Below, one piece after another: positions 14,708-20,758 of a DNA stretch of 31,973 nt. The translations under genes were made by a program, and so were the position numbers. Position 1 is the stretch's first letter, and every line of letters starts with the position of its first letter. The notes under the pieces were generated by a model. The model saw only the letters and a list, made by a program, of their open reading frames with translations. It had not been told where the DNA came from and ran no database searches. This DNA is from a virus, in the IMG/VR virus record IMGVR_UViG_3300043399_000240, positions 1-31,973 of that record. One strand, written 5' to 3'.

Positions 14708-14735
14708 AAAAAACCCCTGCAAAAACTTGCAAGGG
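14708..14735 (-). terminator. rho-independent terminator separating accessory block and head module
   Basis: On the minus strand CCCTTGCAA (14735-14727) pairs with TTGCAGGGG (14722-14714) over nine pairs including one G-T, loop of four, followed by six T (14713-14708). It lies 30 bp after the 76-residue gene and 53 bp before the protease/scaffold gene. Confidence 0.82.
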
Positions 14736-14764
14736 TCAATCACTAACAAAAACAAAAATGGAGA

Positions 14765-14995
14765 CTAAATTTTTTCTATTTCATCCTTTACTCTATACCA
14801 GTAATCCAGCTTAGGAAAGAAGTTAAATAACGATGTTGAATAAGGGTTCGTGTCAATAACTAAGTCAACAGCTATCATAGCATTTTGTTTAGCTATCGTA
14901 GTGCAAAGTATCTCGCATCCACAATCAGTATCCTCATTCATTAATACGTTCTTATAGATACTTACCAATAGTTCTGCTTTGTCTTTTGCGGTCAT
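14765..14995 (-). CDS. small accessory protein, family of MxxKDKAxEL type
   Basis: 76 residues. Start MTAKDKAELLVSIYK, middle AKQNAMIAVDLVID, end YWYRVKDEIEKI. This frame is shared with the 66-residue gene at 25653-25853 (NPKDTAFEIY, DKCLAYVNEMID, FYNEVKRELIN), so the two are distant paralogues of a family frequent in Flavobacteriia phages. Function unknown. An extra DCGCEILC Cys cluster is present here only. It overlaps the upstream gene by 4 bp (ATGA) and is followed by a strong terminator. Confidence 0.68.
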   Translation of the reverse strand: MTAKDKAELLVSIYKNVLMNEDTDCGCEILCTTIAKQNAMIAVDLVIDTNPYSTSLFNFFPKLDYWYRVKDEIEKI

Positions 14996-15192
14996 AGTCC
15001 AAAGATAGTTTTAAAGTCATCAGGAAAGCTATCAAAAGCATCTTTAATATCGTTACTTTTATCGGCCTCTATCTTATGAAATATTATCTTGTCCTTTATA
15101 ACATTCTTAGCCTCAACTGAATCTCTTGCATATACTTCGGTTTTCATTTTCTTACCGTATAGTTCAAAATATACCGTGTATTTCTTAGCCAT
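14992..15192 (-). CDS. hypothetical 66-residue protein
   Basis: Small basic protein. KKYTVYFELYGKKMKTEVYA suggests a two-strand beta start, and then RDSVEAKNVIKDKI a helix. This is the layout of small ferredoxin-fold nucleic-acid or host-factor binders, but no family is recognised. It starts on the last base of the Cys-rich gene upstream (shared base 15192) and overlaps the next gene by 4 bp, so it is part of a tightly coupled mini-operon. Confidence 0.6.
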   Translation of the reverse strand: MAKKYTVYFELYGKKMKTEVYARDSVEAKNVIKDKIIFHKIEADKSNDIKDAFDSFPDDFKTIFGL

Positions 15193-15410
15193 TACTGAAT
15201 AGGTTTTTTGTGGAATAAACTAAATATTTGTTCTTTATTTTTACCCCAATACATTCCACAATCAATCTTAATTTTATCGCCTTTTGTTTCATTTATATAA
15301 AATGGTACATTAGCAAAATAGGATTGTAAACTGCTTTCTTTAGCCGTAAATCGGTAGCATTGTTTTTTAACTGGACATCCAGTTCCTTTACATTTAGTTA
15401 TATCTGCCAT
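15192..15410 (-). CDS. small Cys-rich phage protein, probably metal-binding
   Basis: 72 residues. TKCKGTGCPVKKQCYRFTAK gives Cys at 7, 12 and 18, and a fourth Cys appears in KIDCGMYW. Four Cys with a C-x4-C-x5-C spacing suggests a zinc or iron-sulfur site. Proteins with this MADIxxCxGTGCP start are recurrent in Flavobacteriia phages and are uncharacterised as far as I know. It follows directly on the MKQTA-family gene with no gap and is coupled to the next. Confidence 0.65.
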   Translation of the reverse strand: MADITKCKGTGCPVKKQCYRFTAKESSLQSYFANVPFYINETKGDKIKIDCGMYWGKNKEQIFSLFHKKPIQ

Positions 15411-15620
15411 TTATTTTGATTTATAGATTTCATTATAATATCTTTCTGCATATACAGGTACGTTTTCGATAATTAAAAAAGCTGCATCACGATCTTTGCT
15501 ATAAGCGTTAATTATCTGTTGCTTTTCCATTTCTAAGGCTTGTTCATAAATATTATTAGGCCATTTGCTTAATGGTTTAAGTTGCATTTCTAATAACCAT
15601 TCTACTGCTGTTTGTTTCAT
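15411..15620 (-). CDS. MKQTAVEWL-family small protein (copy 2 of 3)
   Basis: 69 residues. Begins MKQTAVEWLLEMQL, continues with QALEMEKQQIINAYSKDRDAA and ends RYYNEIYK. The same start, EMEK helix and final YY-N-x-x-Y motif recur in the genes at 15850-16287 and 29401-29646. Two or three helices are predicted. Function unknown. It stands after a small membrane protein and before the Cys-rich gene. Three diverged copies in one genome suggest a dosage or diversification role, which is inference. Confidence 0.72.
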   Translation of the reverse strand: MKQTAVEWLLEMQLKPLSKWPNNIYEQALEMEKQQIINAYSKDRDAAFLIIENVPVYAERYYNEIYKSK

Positions 15621-15660
15621 GTTATTATGTTTTAATTTAAAAAAAATGATGTTTTTTTAA

Positions 15661-15837
15661 CTAATCTAAAAAAATAAATAACCAAATTGGAAAAAATATT
15701 ATCCAATATAAAAATCGTTCTTGTAAACTTACTGCCAAGTTGTCCTTACCTATTGTTTTGCAATCTTTTATCCAAATCAAATAGAATGGAATAAAAAGAA
15801 CAATTTGCAGTAATACACATATCAATATTTTGTTCAT
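15661..15837 (-). CDS. 58-residue two-helix membrane protein
   Basis: MNKILICVLLQIVLFIPFYL forms the first transmembrane segment, a central loop has DCKTIGKDNLAVSLQE, and RFLYWIIFFPIWLFIFLD forms the second. Two hydrophobic helices with a short polar loop fit a small inner-membrane protein. Candidate roles include accessory holin, superinfection exclusion or host membrane modulation; none is proven. The reading frame is open from 15837 to the TAG at 15661. It sits between two MKQTA-family genes, with about 40 bp of AT-rich spacer after it. Confidence 0.65.
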   Translation of the reverse strand: MNKILICVLLQIVLFIPFYLIWIKDCKTIGKDNLAVSLQERFLYWIIFFPIWLFIFLD

Positions 15838-15849
15838 ATTATTGTGTTT

Positions 15850-16287
15850 TTATTCTTGTAAATCATAAATATACTCTACTTCTACTTTATACCCTAGATG
15901 TTCTAATATTTGTTGTGCAATAGTTTCACCATCATCATTATGCAAAGGTAATTCAACTCCATTTACAGTTGTAATAGTTCCAGAATTGTAACAACAACCA
16001 TCACCACATGAATAACCATATTCAGTAAAAGTTATTTTTAGTTTTTTATCATCTATATTATTCTGATTATAAGTTCGATTATAATACTCTTCAGCATCTT
16101 TAGTTGCGTCAATTATTTCTCCAGCTTCATCAGCAACACCTTGTCCATAAGCATGCATTAAACGTTCCTTTTCCATTTCTTTTGCTTGTTCAATTGTTTT
16201 TCTAATTCTTTGTATCTCTAATGGTGGTTTATATTCTATATGTTCCCATATATTTTTTTCTAACCATTCTATTGCTGTTTGTTTCAT
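15850..16287 (-). CDS. MKQTAIEWL-family protein with extra C-terminal domain (copy 3 of 3)
   Basis: 145 residues. Residues 1-75 are an MKQTA-family unit (MKQTAIEWLEKNIWE, QAKEMEKERLMHAYGQG, ATKDAEEYYNRTYNQ). Residues 76-145 are a separate beta-type domain with a Cys motif (GYSCGDGCCYNSG) and a final EHLGYKVEVEY helix-strand. The other two copies lack this second domain, so this is a fusion or a two-domain ancestor. Function unknown. It ends 12 bp before the small membrane protein. Confidence 0.68.
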   Translation of the reverse strand: MKQTAIEWLEKNIWEHIEYKPPLEIQRIRKTIEQAKEMEKERLMHAYGQGVADEAGEIIDATKDAEEYYNRTYNQNNIDDKKLKITFTEYGYSCGDGCCYNSGTITTVNGVELPLHNDDGETIAQQILEHLGYKVEVEYIYDLQE

Positions 16288-16288
16288 G

Positions 16289-16516
16289 TTACTTTTTGTT
16301 TGTTATTAAATCACTCACCAATTGTTTTAATTCCTCATATTTTACTTCATTAAAGTCCTTTTCATAGAATACTTGAAAGTGGGGAGTATCATGATTGTGT
16401 GGATATAAAATACAGTAGTAATCCTCACCAAGAGCTTGTCGTATATATTCATGAGCTGTATCATAACTTTCCATGTCTGGGAATGAGGCTCCTACTATGA
16501 ATATTGGTTTTACCAT
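16289..16516 (-). CDS. hypothetical 75-residue protein
   Basis: Alpha/beta pattern: VKPIFIVGASFPDME strand, YDTAHEYIRQALG helix, EDYYCILYPHN strand, HFQVFYEKDF strand, then KYEELKQLVSDLI helix. This is a beta-alpha-beta-beta-alpha arrangement as in ferredoxin-like small domains. No family recognised. It follows the small tRNA-like element by 25 bp and precedes the two-domain MKQTA gene by 1 bp. The 5' leader is A/T-rich. Confidence 0.6.
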   Translation of the reverse strand: MVKPIFIVGASFPDMESYDTAHEYIRQALGEDYYCILYPHNHDTPHFQVFYEKDFNEVKYEELKQLVSDLITNKK

Positions 16517-16541
16517 TTTTATTTTGTTTTAAAATTAAAAA

Positions 16542-16580
16542 TAGTCCTGACATTATGCAATACTAATCTGCCACAGGACT
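16542..16580 (-). ncRNA. small acceptor-stem element (39 nt), derivative of the tRNA-like element
   Basis: On the minus strand it starts AGTCCTGTGGCAGA and ends CAGGACTA: a perfect 7-bp stem and a discriminator-like A with a 24-nt interior in place of D, anticodon and T arms. The stem and the TGGC[AG]GA that follows are the same as in the element at 16729-16882, and the A/T flank after it (ATTTTTAATTTTAAAA) also matches. It looks like a deletion copy of that element. Alternatively it is a simple hairpin with a weak U tract. Confidence 0.45.
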
Positions 16581-16586
16581 ATATAA

Positions 16587-16706
16587 TTATGTAAAAAAAT
16601 ACAATAGGATTAGTATAAAAGGTATTATAACATAGAACCCAATAGGATCAAATGGATAAAGCATTTCTTCTATTTCTTTGTATATATTGATAAATTTTTT
16701 TTTCAT
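16587..16706 (-). CDS. 39-residue single-pass membrane peptide
   Basis: MKKKFINIYKEIEEMLYPF followed by a hydrophobic helix ending IPFILILLYFFT. A basic start then a transmembrane segment at the C-terminus. It lies between the two tRNA-like elements, 22 bp after the larger and 6 bp before the smaller. Short, but the start context is A-rich and the hydrophobic pattern is coherent. Role unknown. Confidence 0.45.
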   Translation of the reverse strand: MKKKFINIYKEIEEMLYPFDPIGFYVIIPFILILLYFFT

Positions 16707-16728
16707 AATTTTTTTTAAAATTTAAAAA

Positions 16729-16882
16729 TAGTCCTGATAGGATTTGCACCTATATGACCCTTCACACGTATGTTGCATCGGTCTTTCTTATGATACAATC
16801 GTAATCATATTACTTAGCGTCTACTATTGTTATAAAGGGAGTGACCACGTTTCTCCCAATATAAGCATTCCGCCACAGGACT
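16729..16882 (-). ncRNA. tRNA-like element with inserted D-loop hairpin (154 nt)
   Basis: Acceptor AGTCCTG (16882-16876) pairs perfectly with CAGGACT (16736-16730) followed by A. A 5-bp T-stem ATAGG/CCTAT with a 7-nt loop TGCAAAT abuts the acceptor with no spacer, as in tRNA. After the acceptor comes TGGCGGAAT and later GTAGACGC (16824-16817), like the D arm of Leu/Ser tRNAs. A hairpin (16830-16864: TTATA, GGGAG, 11-nt loop, CTCCC, TATAA) interrupts the D-loop. No standard anticodon arm is visible; a 6-bp stem with a 9-nt loop is at 16789-16809. The T-loop has G instead of T at position 55. It may be a tRNA-derived RNA or pseudogene. Confidence 0.5.
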
Positions 16883-16889
16883 TTTGTAA

Positions 16890-17228
16890 TTACATTTTCA
16901 AATCTTCAAATAGTTTAAACATTTCTTTATATTCGCATTCTTTACGCGTCACTAACAAAGCATCTGGAAAGTCACGCTTCCATAATTGAAAGAATAGTTT
17001 TTGTTGATCCTTGTCATCGTAAACAAACATTACTCTATACATTACCTTATCATTTACGATAGCTATCTCACAATAAGCCGTGTCGAATGGTAAGATACTA
17101 AAATAATCTTTCTTTAACAAGTGTGGGTTTTCAGTTGATGTAACCTGTACACAATAATAGTTTTTTTGTGACTGAGCAAAGCTTACAACTGAAGTCAAAA
17201 GTAATAGGGCAAAAAGTGTGTTTTTCAT
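16890..17228 (-). CDS. secreted SPOR-like small protein
   Basis: 112 residues from the ATG at 17228. Upstream in-frame ATG at 17264 would lie before the promoter's start point. The N-terminus KNTLFALLLLTSVVSFAQ is a clear signal peptide with a cut probably after SFA. The mature part has NYYCVQVTSTENPH, a beta-alpha-beta centre with YRVMFVYDD, and a second helix followed by DFPDALLVTRK. This is the residue pattern of SPOR domains, which bind glycan-denuded peptidoglycan. Known SPOR proteins act at division sites. It has its own consensus promoter and its stop is 7 bp before the tRNA-like element. A periplasmic role during infection is inferred. Confidence 0.62.
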   Translation of the reverse strand: MKNTLFALLLLTSVVSFAQSQKNYYCVQVTSTENPHLLKKDYFSILPFDTAYCEIAIVNDKVMYRVMFVYDDKDQQKLFFQLWKRDFPDALLVTRKECEYKEMFKLFEDLKM

Positions 17229-17230
17229 AA

Positions 17231-17250
17231 TAAGTGTGTTTAAGTGTGTT
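17231..17250. repeat. perfect tandem 10-mer in the leader of the SPOR-like gene
   Basis: TAAGTGTGTT occurs twice in direct succession (17231-17240, 17241-17250) between the promoter and the start codon. Part of it (13-mer GTTTAAGTGTGTT, 17238-17250) is repeated exactly at the start of the ERF gene (4863-4875). Possible operator, leader element for translation, or mere A/C-rich leader on the minus strand. Confidence 0.6.
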
Positions 17251-17261
17251 AATAATAGTAA

Positions 17262-17293
17262 CAAAATTAAAACTATAATTTGAATAACAAAAC
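17262..17293 (-). promoter_or_regulatory. Bacteroidota-type promoter for the SPOR-like gene and accessory block
   Basis: On the minus strand GTTTTG (17293-17288) and TAATTTTG (17269-17262) are separated by 18 nt, as in the early promoter at 5528-5558. Both are preceded by the same AAAAAAAAGTTTTGTT-like block. Expected transcription start is about 17255, some 27 nt before the ATG at 17228. Confidence 0.72.
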
Positions 17294-17309
17294 TTTTTTT
17301 TAACTTTTT

Positions 17310-17645
17310 TTAAAATTCTATTTTGTTTGGATGGAAATAAGCGTAATGATTAGCCAAAATACTATAAATACCTTTTACATCTAAGGGGTAATCCTTTGCC
17401 ATTTGCTCCACTGCCTTTTGTTTAGAACCGTAGTTTTCTAAGTATTCAGGATATTTAAAGATAATAACATAACGATGCACTATTGACTGCCTTACAATAT
17501 TATGTCGTATCAAATAACTAATAACATTTTCAATACTTACATCCTGTTTTTTACGCTCCAAAGTTTCGACTATCTCACCTTGTAACATATCAATAAAATT
17601 CTTATTGCATCGTTTACGCCTCTTGCTATTTACGTTATCTACCAT
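17310..17645 (-). CDS. hypothetical basic helical protein, possible HTH
   Basis: 111 residues, basic start (VNSKRRKRCNKNF) and several helices (SIENVISYLIRHNIVRQ, KQKAVEQMAKDYPLDVKGIY). The last part resembles a helix-turn-helix, but I cannot assign a family. It overlaps the preceding 80-residue gene by 7 bp and is the last gene before the SPOR promoter, so it may be transcribed with the tail genes. It could regulate the accessory block; this is an inference from location only. Confidence 0.55.
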   Translation of the reverse strand: MVDNVNSKRRKRCNKNFIDMLQGEIVETLERKKQDVSIENVISYLIRHNIVRQSIVHRYVIIFKYPEYLENYGSKQKAVEQMAKDYPLDVKGIYSILANHYAYFHPNKIEF

Positions 17646-17881
17646 TCGTGAACTATGTTTTTAAAGTAAGCAATGACTTTACCGATACAACTCGGACATT
17701 TTATATCCTGCTGTATTTTGCCTTGTACTGTTTCACCTTGTCGCATTACATAGATAAACCTGTAATAGTAATTAAACAATGTCTGTCGGTCTTTAATAGG
17801 CATATAAAGCATAGTCTTTTGACGCTCCATAATTGCCTTAATCTCTTCTCTTAATTGTTCTGGTATCTCTCTAATGTACAT
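17639..17881 (-). CDS. hypothetical 80-residue protein after the tape measure
   Basis: Helical, with YIREIPEQLREEIKAIMER at the start, an aromatic centre (TLFNYYYRFIY) and a single CPSCIGKVI motif near the end (one C-x-x-C). No family recognised. It begins 2 bp after the tape-measure stop codon and overlaps the next gene by 7 bp. A minor virion or regulatory role is possible; there is no direct evidence. Confidence 0.58.
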   Translation of the reverse strand: MYIREIPEQLREEIKAIMERQKTMLYMPIKDRQTLFNYYYRFIYVMRQGETVQGKIQQDIKCPSCIGKVIAYFKNIVHEW

Positions 17882-17883
17882 AG

Positions 17884-20757
17884 TTAAAATGTTGAATTTG
17901 CTTTAATCGTTTTTTTATCGTTTCTACTTTTTTCTACTTCATAGTCTGTGGTCGCAGTATAAACAACCGTTAACCTATCTATTCTTTGGTTTGTAGCTTT
18001 TACCATTTCATCCATTAAGTTAACTCTCATTTGCTCTGTGGCTAATGTATTATTAGCATTTGTAATAAGTGAAGTAGGTGCGCCTACTAAACCGCCATTT
18101 GCAAAGTTTGGTATTTGTGCTTTCTTTAAAGTTGAATAACCAATGCGCCTTTGTTGACTTTCATTAAGAACGATCTCTCCAGTCTTTAATGTTGCCAATA
18201 CATTATCTCCATTGGATAGTGGTTTTATATTACCTCTACTTGTAACACGCCCACCATTAGCAAATTGGACTATGTCATCTCCCTTACCTACAACGCCACC
18301 ATTTGCCAAAGGTTGAGCAGCGATTACTGCCGTTTGAGCCGCTCCAGCTATACCTGCAATAACACCAGCGATAACGTTTGGAGCTGGTGGTGTAGCCAAA
18401 GCTGAAGATACCGCTAAAGCCGTATTGATAATTGATTCAATAATAGCAGTTGCCTTTTTACGTTTAGCAGCATCCTTTTCAAGTTTCTGTTTTTGCTTAG
18501 CTATTGTTTCAGCGTTTTTAATACTGGCTTCCAACTGTTGCTCTAAGTACCTACGTTCTAATCCAGTTGCAGTTTGTAACCTCTCATTAAGATTATCTTG
18601 TATTTGTTGGTTGGCTTCAGCATCCTTCTCTAAGCGTTCCATTCTTTTCTGGTCAGATGCCTCTAAAAATCCGCTTACGGTTTCTAAAGCTATTTGAGTA
18701 AATTTACCAGCTATTTGAATTTTCTCATTAAGGTCTGCCCACTTTTTATCTACTTCTTTTTGTTCTATTTCAGTTCGTTTCTTACTTTCTTCTTTAGCAG
18801 CTTTAGTTCTATCCGCATCCAACTTAGCCAAATCTGCATTTAATTTGATGTTTTGGCTAACTATATTATCCTTCTCCTCTTGAGTTAAACCTGAAACCGT
18901 ATTTAGTTTATAAGTATTTAAATCAATCTCATCTTGAATCCTTTGCTTTTCTAATTCGTATAAATCATTTTGGTATTGAGCAGTTATATTTTCAATTTCC
19001 TTTTGATTGTCACCAGCCTTTTTCAGTTGCTCATTATATGATTTTTCTAATAGATTACGCTGGTTATCGTAAGTTCTTTGCTCAGCATTTTTAATAGCGT
19101 CAAACTCTTTTTTCTTTAATTCAATAAGTTTGTCAGACTGGTCTTTGTTTATTTTTTCAATCTCTTTGGCAGTTTGTAATTCTATTGCAGTTTTTAATTT
19201 AGCAGTTTCATCAGCCGCCTTTGCCTCTTCAACTTTTATAGTTTCATTTAAAGTTTTAATTTCTTTGGCATTTGCATCGTAAAGTTTAATAGCTTCATTT
19301 AACCTTTCTTGGTTAGCTTTCTTTTGTTCGGCTAAAGTCTTTTGAATTTCTTCAAGTTCTTTTTTTGTATTTTGCTCTAATAATTGTCTACGTTTTTCAA
19401 ACTCATTTTCTAATAAGTTTATAATAATAGTATTGGTTTTTTCAGTAATAGTTTTACTTAATTGCAATGCAGCTTCTTGAAGTTTTTTATCATCATCTTG
19501 AAATTTCTTTCTTGCATCAATTACCTCTTGTTGTTTTTTTATTTGTTCATCATATAATCTTTTTTGTTCATCAGTAGCAGCTTTTTCTTCAGCTTTAATT
19601 TCTGCAAGAAATCCTATTCTTTGTGAAATTAATTCTTTGTTCTTAGTAGCATTTGCAGTTTTAACATTTATTAAATTAGCTTCAGCCTGTGCCTCAGCTT
19701 TTAAATCATCTGTTGTTTTTTTCTTTAAAGAATTTTGAAGTTTTATATTATTTAAATTTCTTTGCGCTAAATCCTCCTCAATCTTCATTATTTGATTTTC
19801 TTTAGCTATTGCAGTATCTATAAATTTTAATCTTTCCTGAACACTAAATTTTTCTTTGTCAACTGCATCAGTTTTTAATTTTTCAATATCTTCTCTAAGC
19901 TTAGCAGTTTTAACTAAACTTTCACGTTCTTTTTTTTCAAGTTCAGCTTGTTGATTAGCTAATTGCGCCGCCTTATTAGCTACCTTAACAAGCCTTGTTT
20001 CCGCACCACCTAAATATGTTATTAAGTTATTTATTCCTGTTCCTATTTTATCAATAACTTTAAATATAGCACCACCGACAGTTGAAACTACATCATTAAT
20101 AACACCAAATACACCACTAAAAACGGCACTTAATCTACGCAAAGCATTCTGACCTTCTTCACTACTTGTAAAGAATGATTTTAACGCCATTACAATAGCA
20201 CCAATAGCAGCAATGACTAATCCTATTGGCCCAAGCATAAAACGAACGGCAACGCCTATACTTTGAAATAAACCTATTGCCGCCTTTGCAGGTGCGCCTA
20301 AAGAACCCATAGCAGTAGCAGCCTCATCAAATGCACTTCCATAGTTACCAACGTTGCGTTGGTATTGACCAACGGAAGCATCTATATCTTTTAATTCAGT
20401 ATCTAAATCTTGAATAGTTTTAAGTAATGCTTTACCCTCTTCTGTATTTGCTTTACCAGATGCGGCAAGGTCTTTATAATCTTTTCTTAATCTATTTAAT
20501 TTAGCACTCAATTTATCATAAGAACCTAAAGCATCTGACTGCTCTAAATAAGATTTATTAAGGTCATCTTGAGCCTTTTGAGCGGCTTTTTTTTCTGCCG
20601 TTAATTTGGCTAATTTTTTTTGAGCAGCAGCATATTCCTCTGTGCCGACTGTCAAATTATCCATTTCTTTTTTAGTTGCTTTAATCTCTTGATTTAATTG
20701 TCCGAGAGTATCAATTCCATCTATTTGAATACTAAAGCCTACTACTGTATTTGCCAT
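17884..20757 (-). CDS. tail tape measure protein
   Basis: 957 residues, the longest gene. N-terminal coiled coil (about 15-130), a hydrophobic stretch (about 158-195, LFQSIGVAVRFMLGPIGLV and AIGAIVMALKSFF), long Lys/Glu/Gln-rich coiled coil (about 260-780), a second hydrophobic Ala/Gly-rich region (about 785-835) and a C-terminal end with repeated NGG motifs (LANGGVVGKGDD, FANGGRV, FANGGLVG) typical of tape measures. Known role: fixes tail length and is ejected with the DNA. If fully extended helix, 957 residues would correspond to about 140 nm of tail. It is flanked by tail structural genes. Confidence 0.88.
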   Translation of the reverse strand: MANTVVGFSIQIDGIDTLGQLNQEIKATKKEMDNLTVGTEEYAAAQKKLAKLTAEKKAAQKAQDDLNKSYLEQSDALGSYDKLSAKLNRLRKDYKDLAASGKANTEEGKALLKTIQDLDTELKDIDASVGQYQRNVGNYGSAFDEAATAMGSLGAPAKAAIGLFQSIGVAVRFMLGPIGLVIAAIGAIVMALKSFFTSSEEGQNALRRLSAVFSGVFGVINDVVSTVGGAIFKVIDKIGTGINNLITYLGGAETRLVKVANKAAQLANQQAELEKKERESLVKTAKLREDIEKLKTDAVDKEKFSVQERLKFIDTAIAKENQIMKIEEDLAQRNLNNIKLQNSLKKKTTDDLKAEAQAEANLINVKTANATKNKELISQRIGFLAEIKAEEKAATDEQKRLYDEQIKKQQEVIDARKKFQDDDKKLQEAALQLSKTITEKTNTIIINLLENEFEKRRQLLEQNTKKELEEIQKTLAEQKKANQERLNEAIKLYDANAKEIKTLNETIKVEEAKAADETAKLKTAIELQTAKEIEKINKDQSDKLIELKKKEFDAIKNAEQRTYDNQRNLLEKSYNEQLKKAGDNQKEIENITAQYQNDLYELEKQRIQDEIDLNTYKLNTVSGLTQEEKDNIVSQNIKLNADLAKLDADRTKAAKEESKKRTEIEQKEVDKKWADLNEKIQIAGKFTQIALETVSGFLEASDQKRMERLEKDAEANQQIQDNLNERLQTATGLERRYLEQQLEASIKNAETIAKQKQKLEKDAAKRKKATAIIESIINTALAVSSALATPPAPNVIAGVIAGIAGAAQTAVIAAQPLANGGVVGKGDDIVQFANGGRVTSRGNIKPLSNGDNVLATLKTGEIVLNESQQRRIGYSTLKKAQIPNFANGGLVGAPTSLITNANNTLATEQMRVNLMDEMVKATNQRIDRLTVVYTATTDYEVEKSRNDKKTIKANSTF

Positions 20758-20758
20758 T

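Noticed and set aside
16729-16882. Standard functional tRNA
   Set aside because: No 7-nt anticodon loop with T33 and a purine at 37, T-loop lacks T55, and the element is twice normal length; kept as tRNA-like only.
18425-18697. Plus-strand frame with Ser/Leu/Cys-rich protein
   Set aside because: Shadow of the tape-measure coiled coil.
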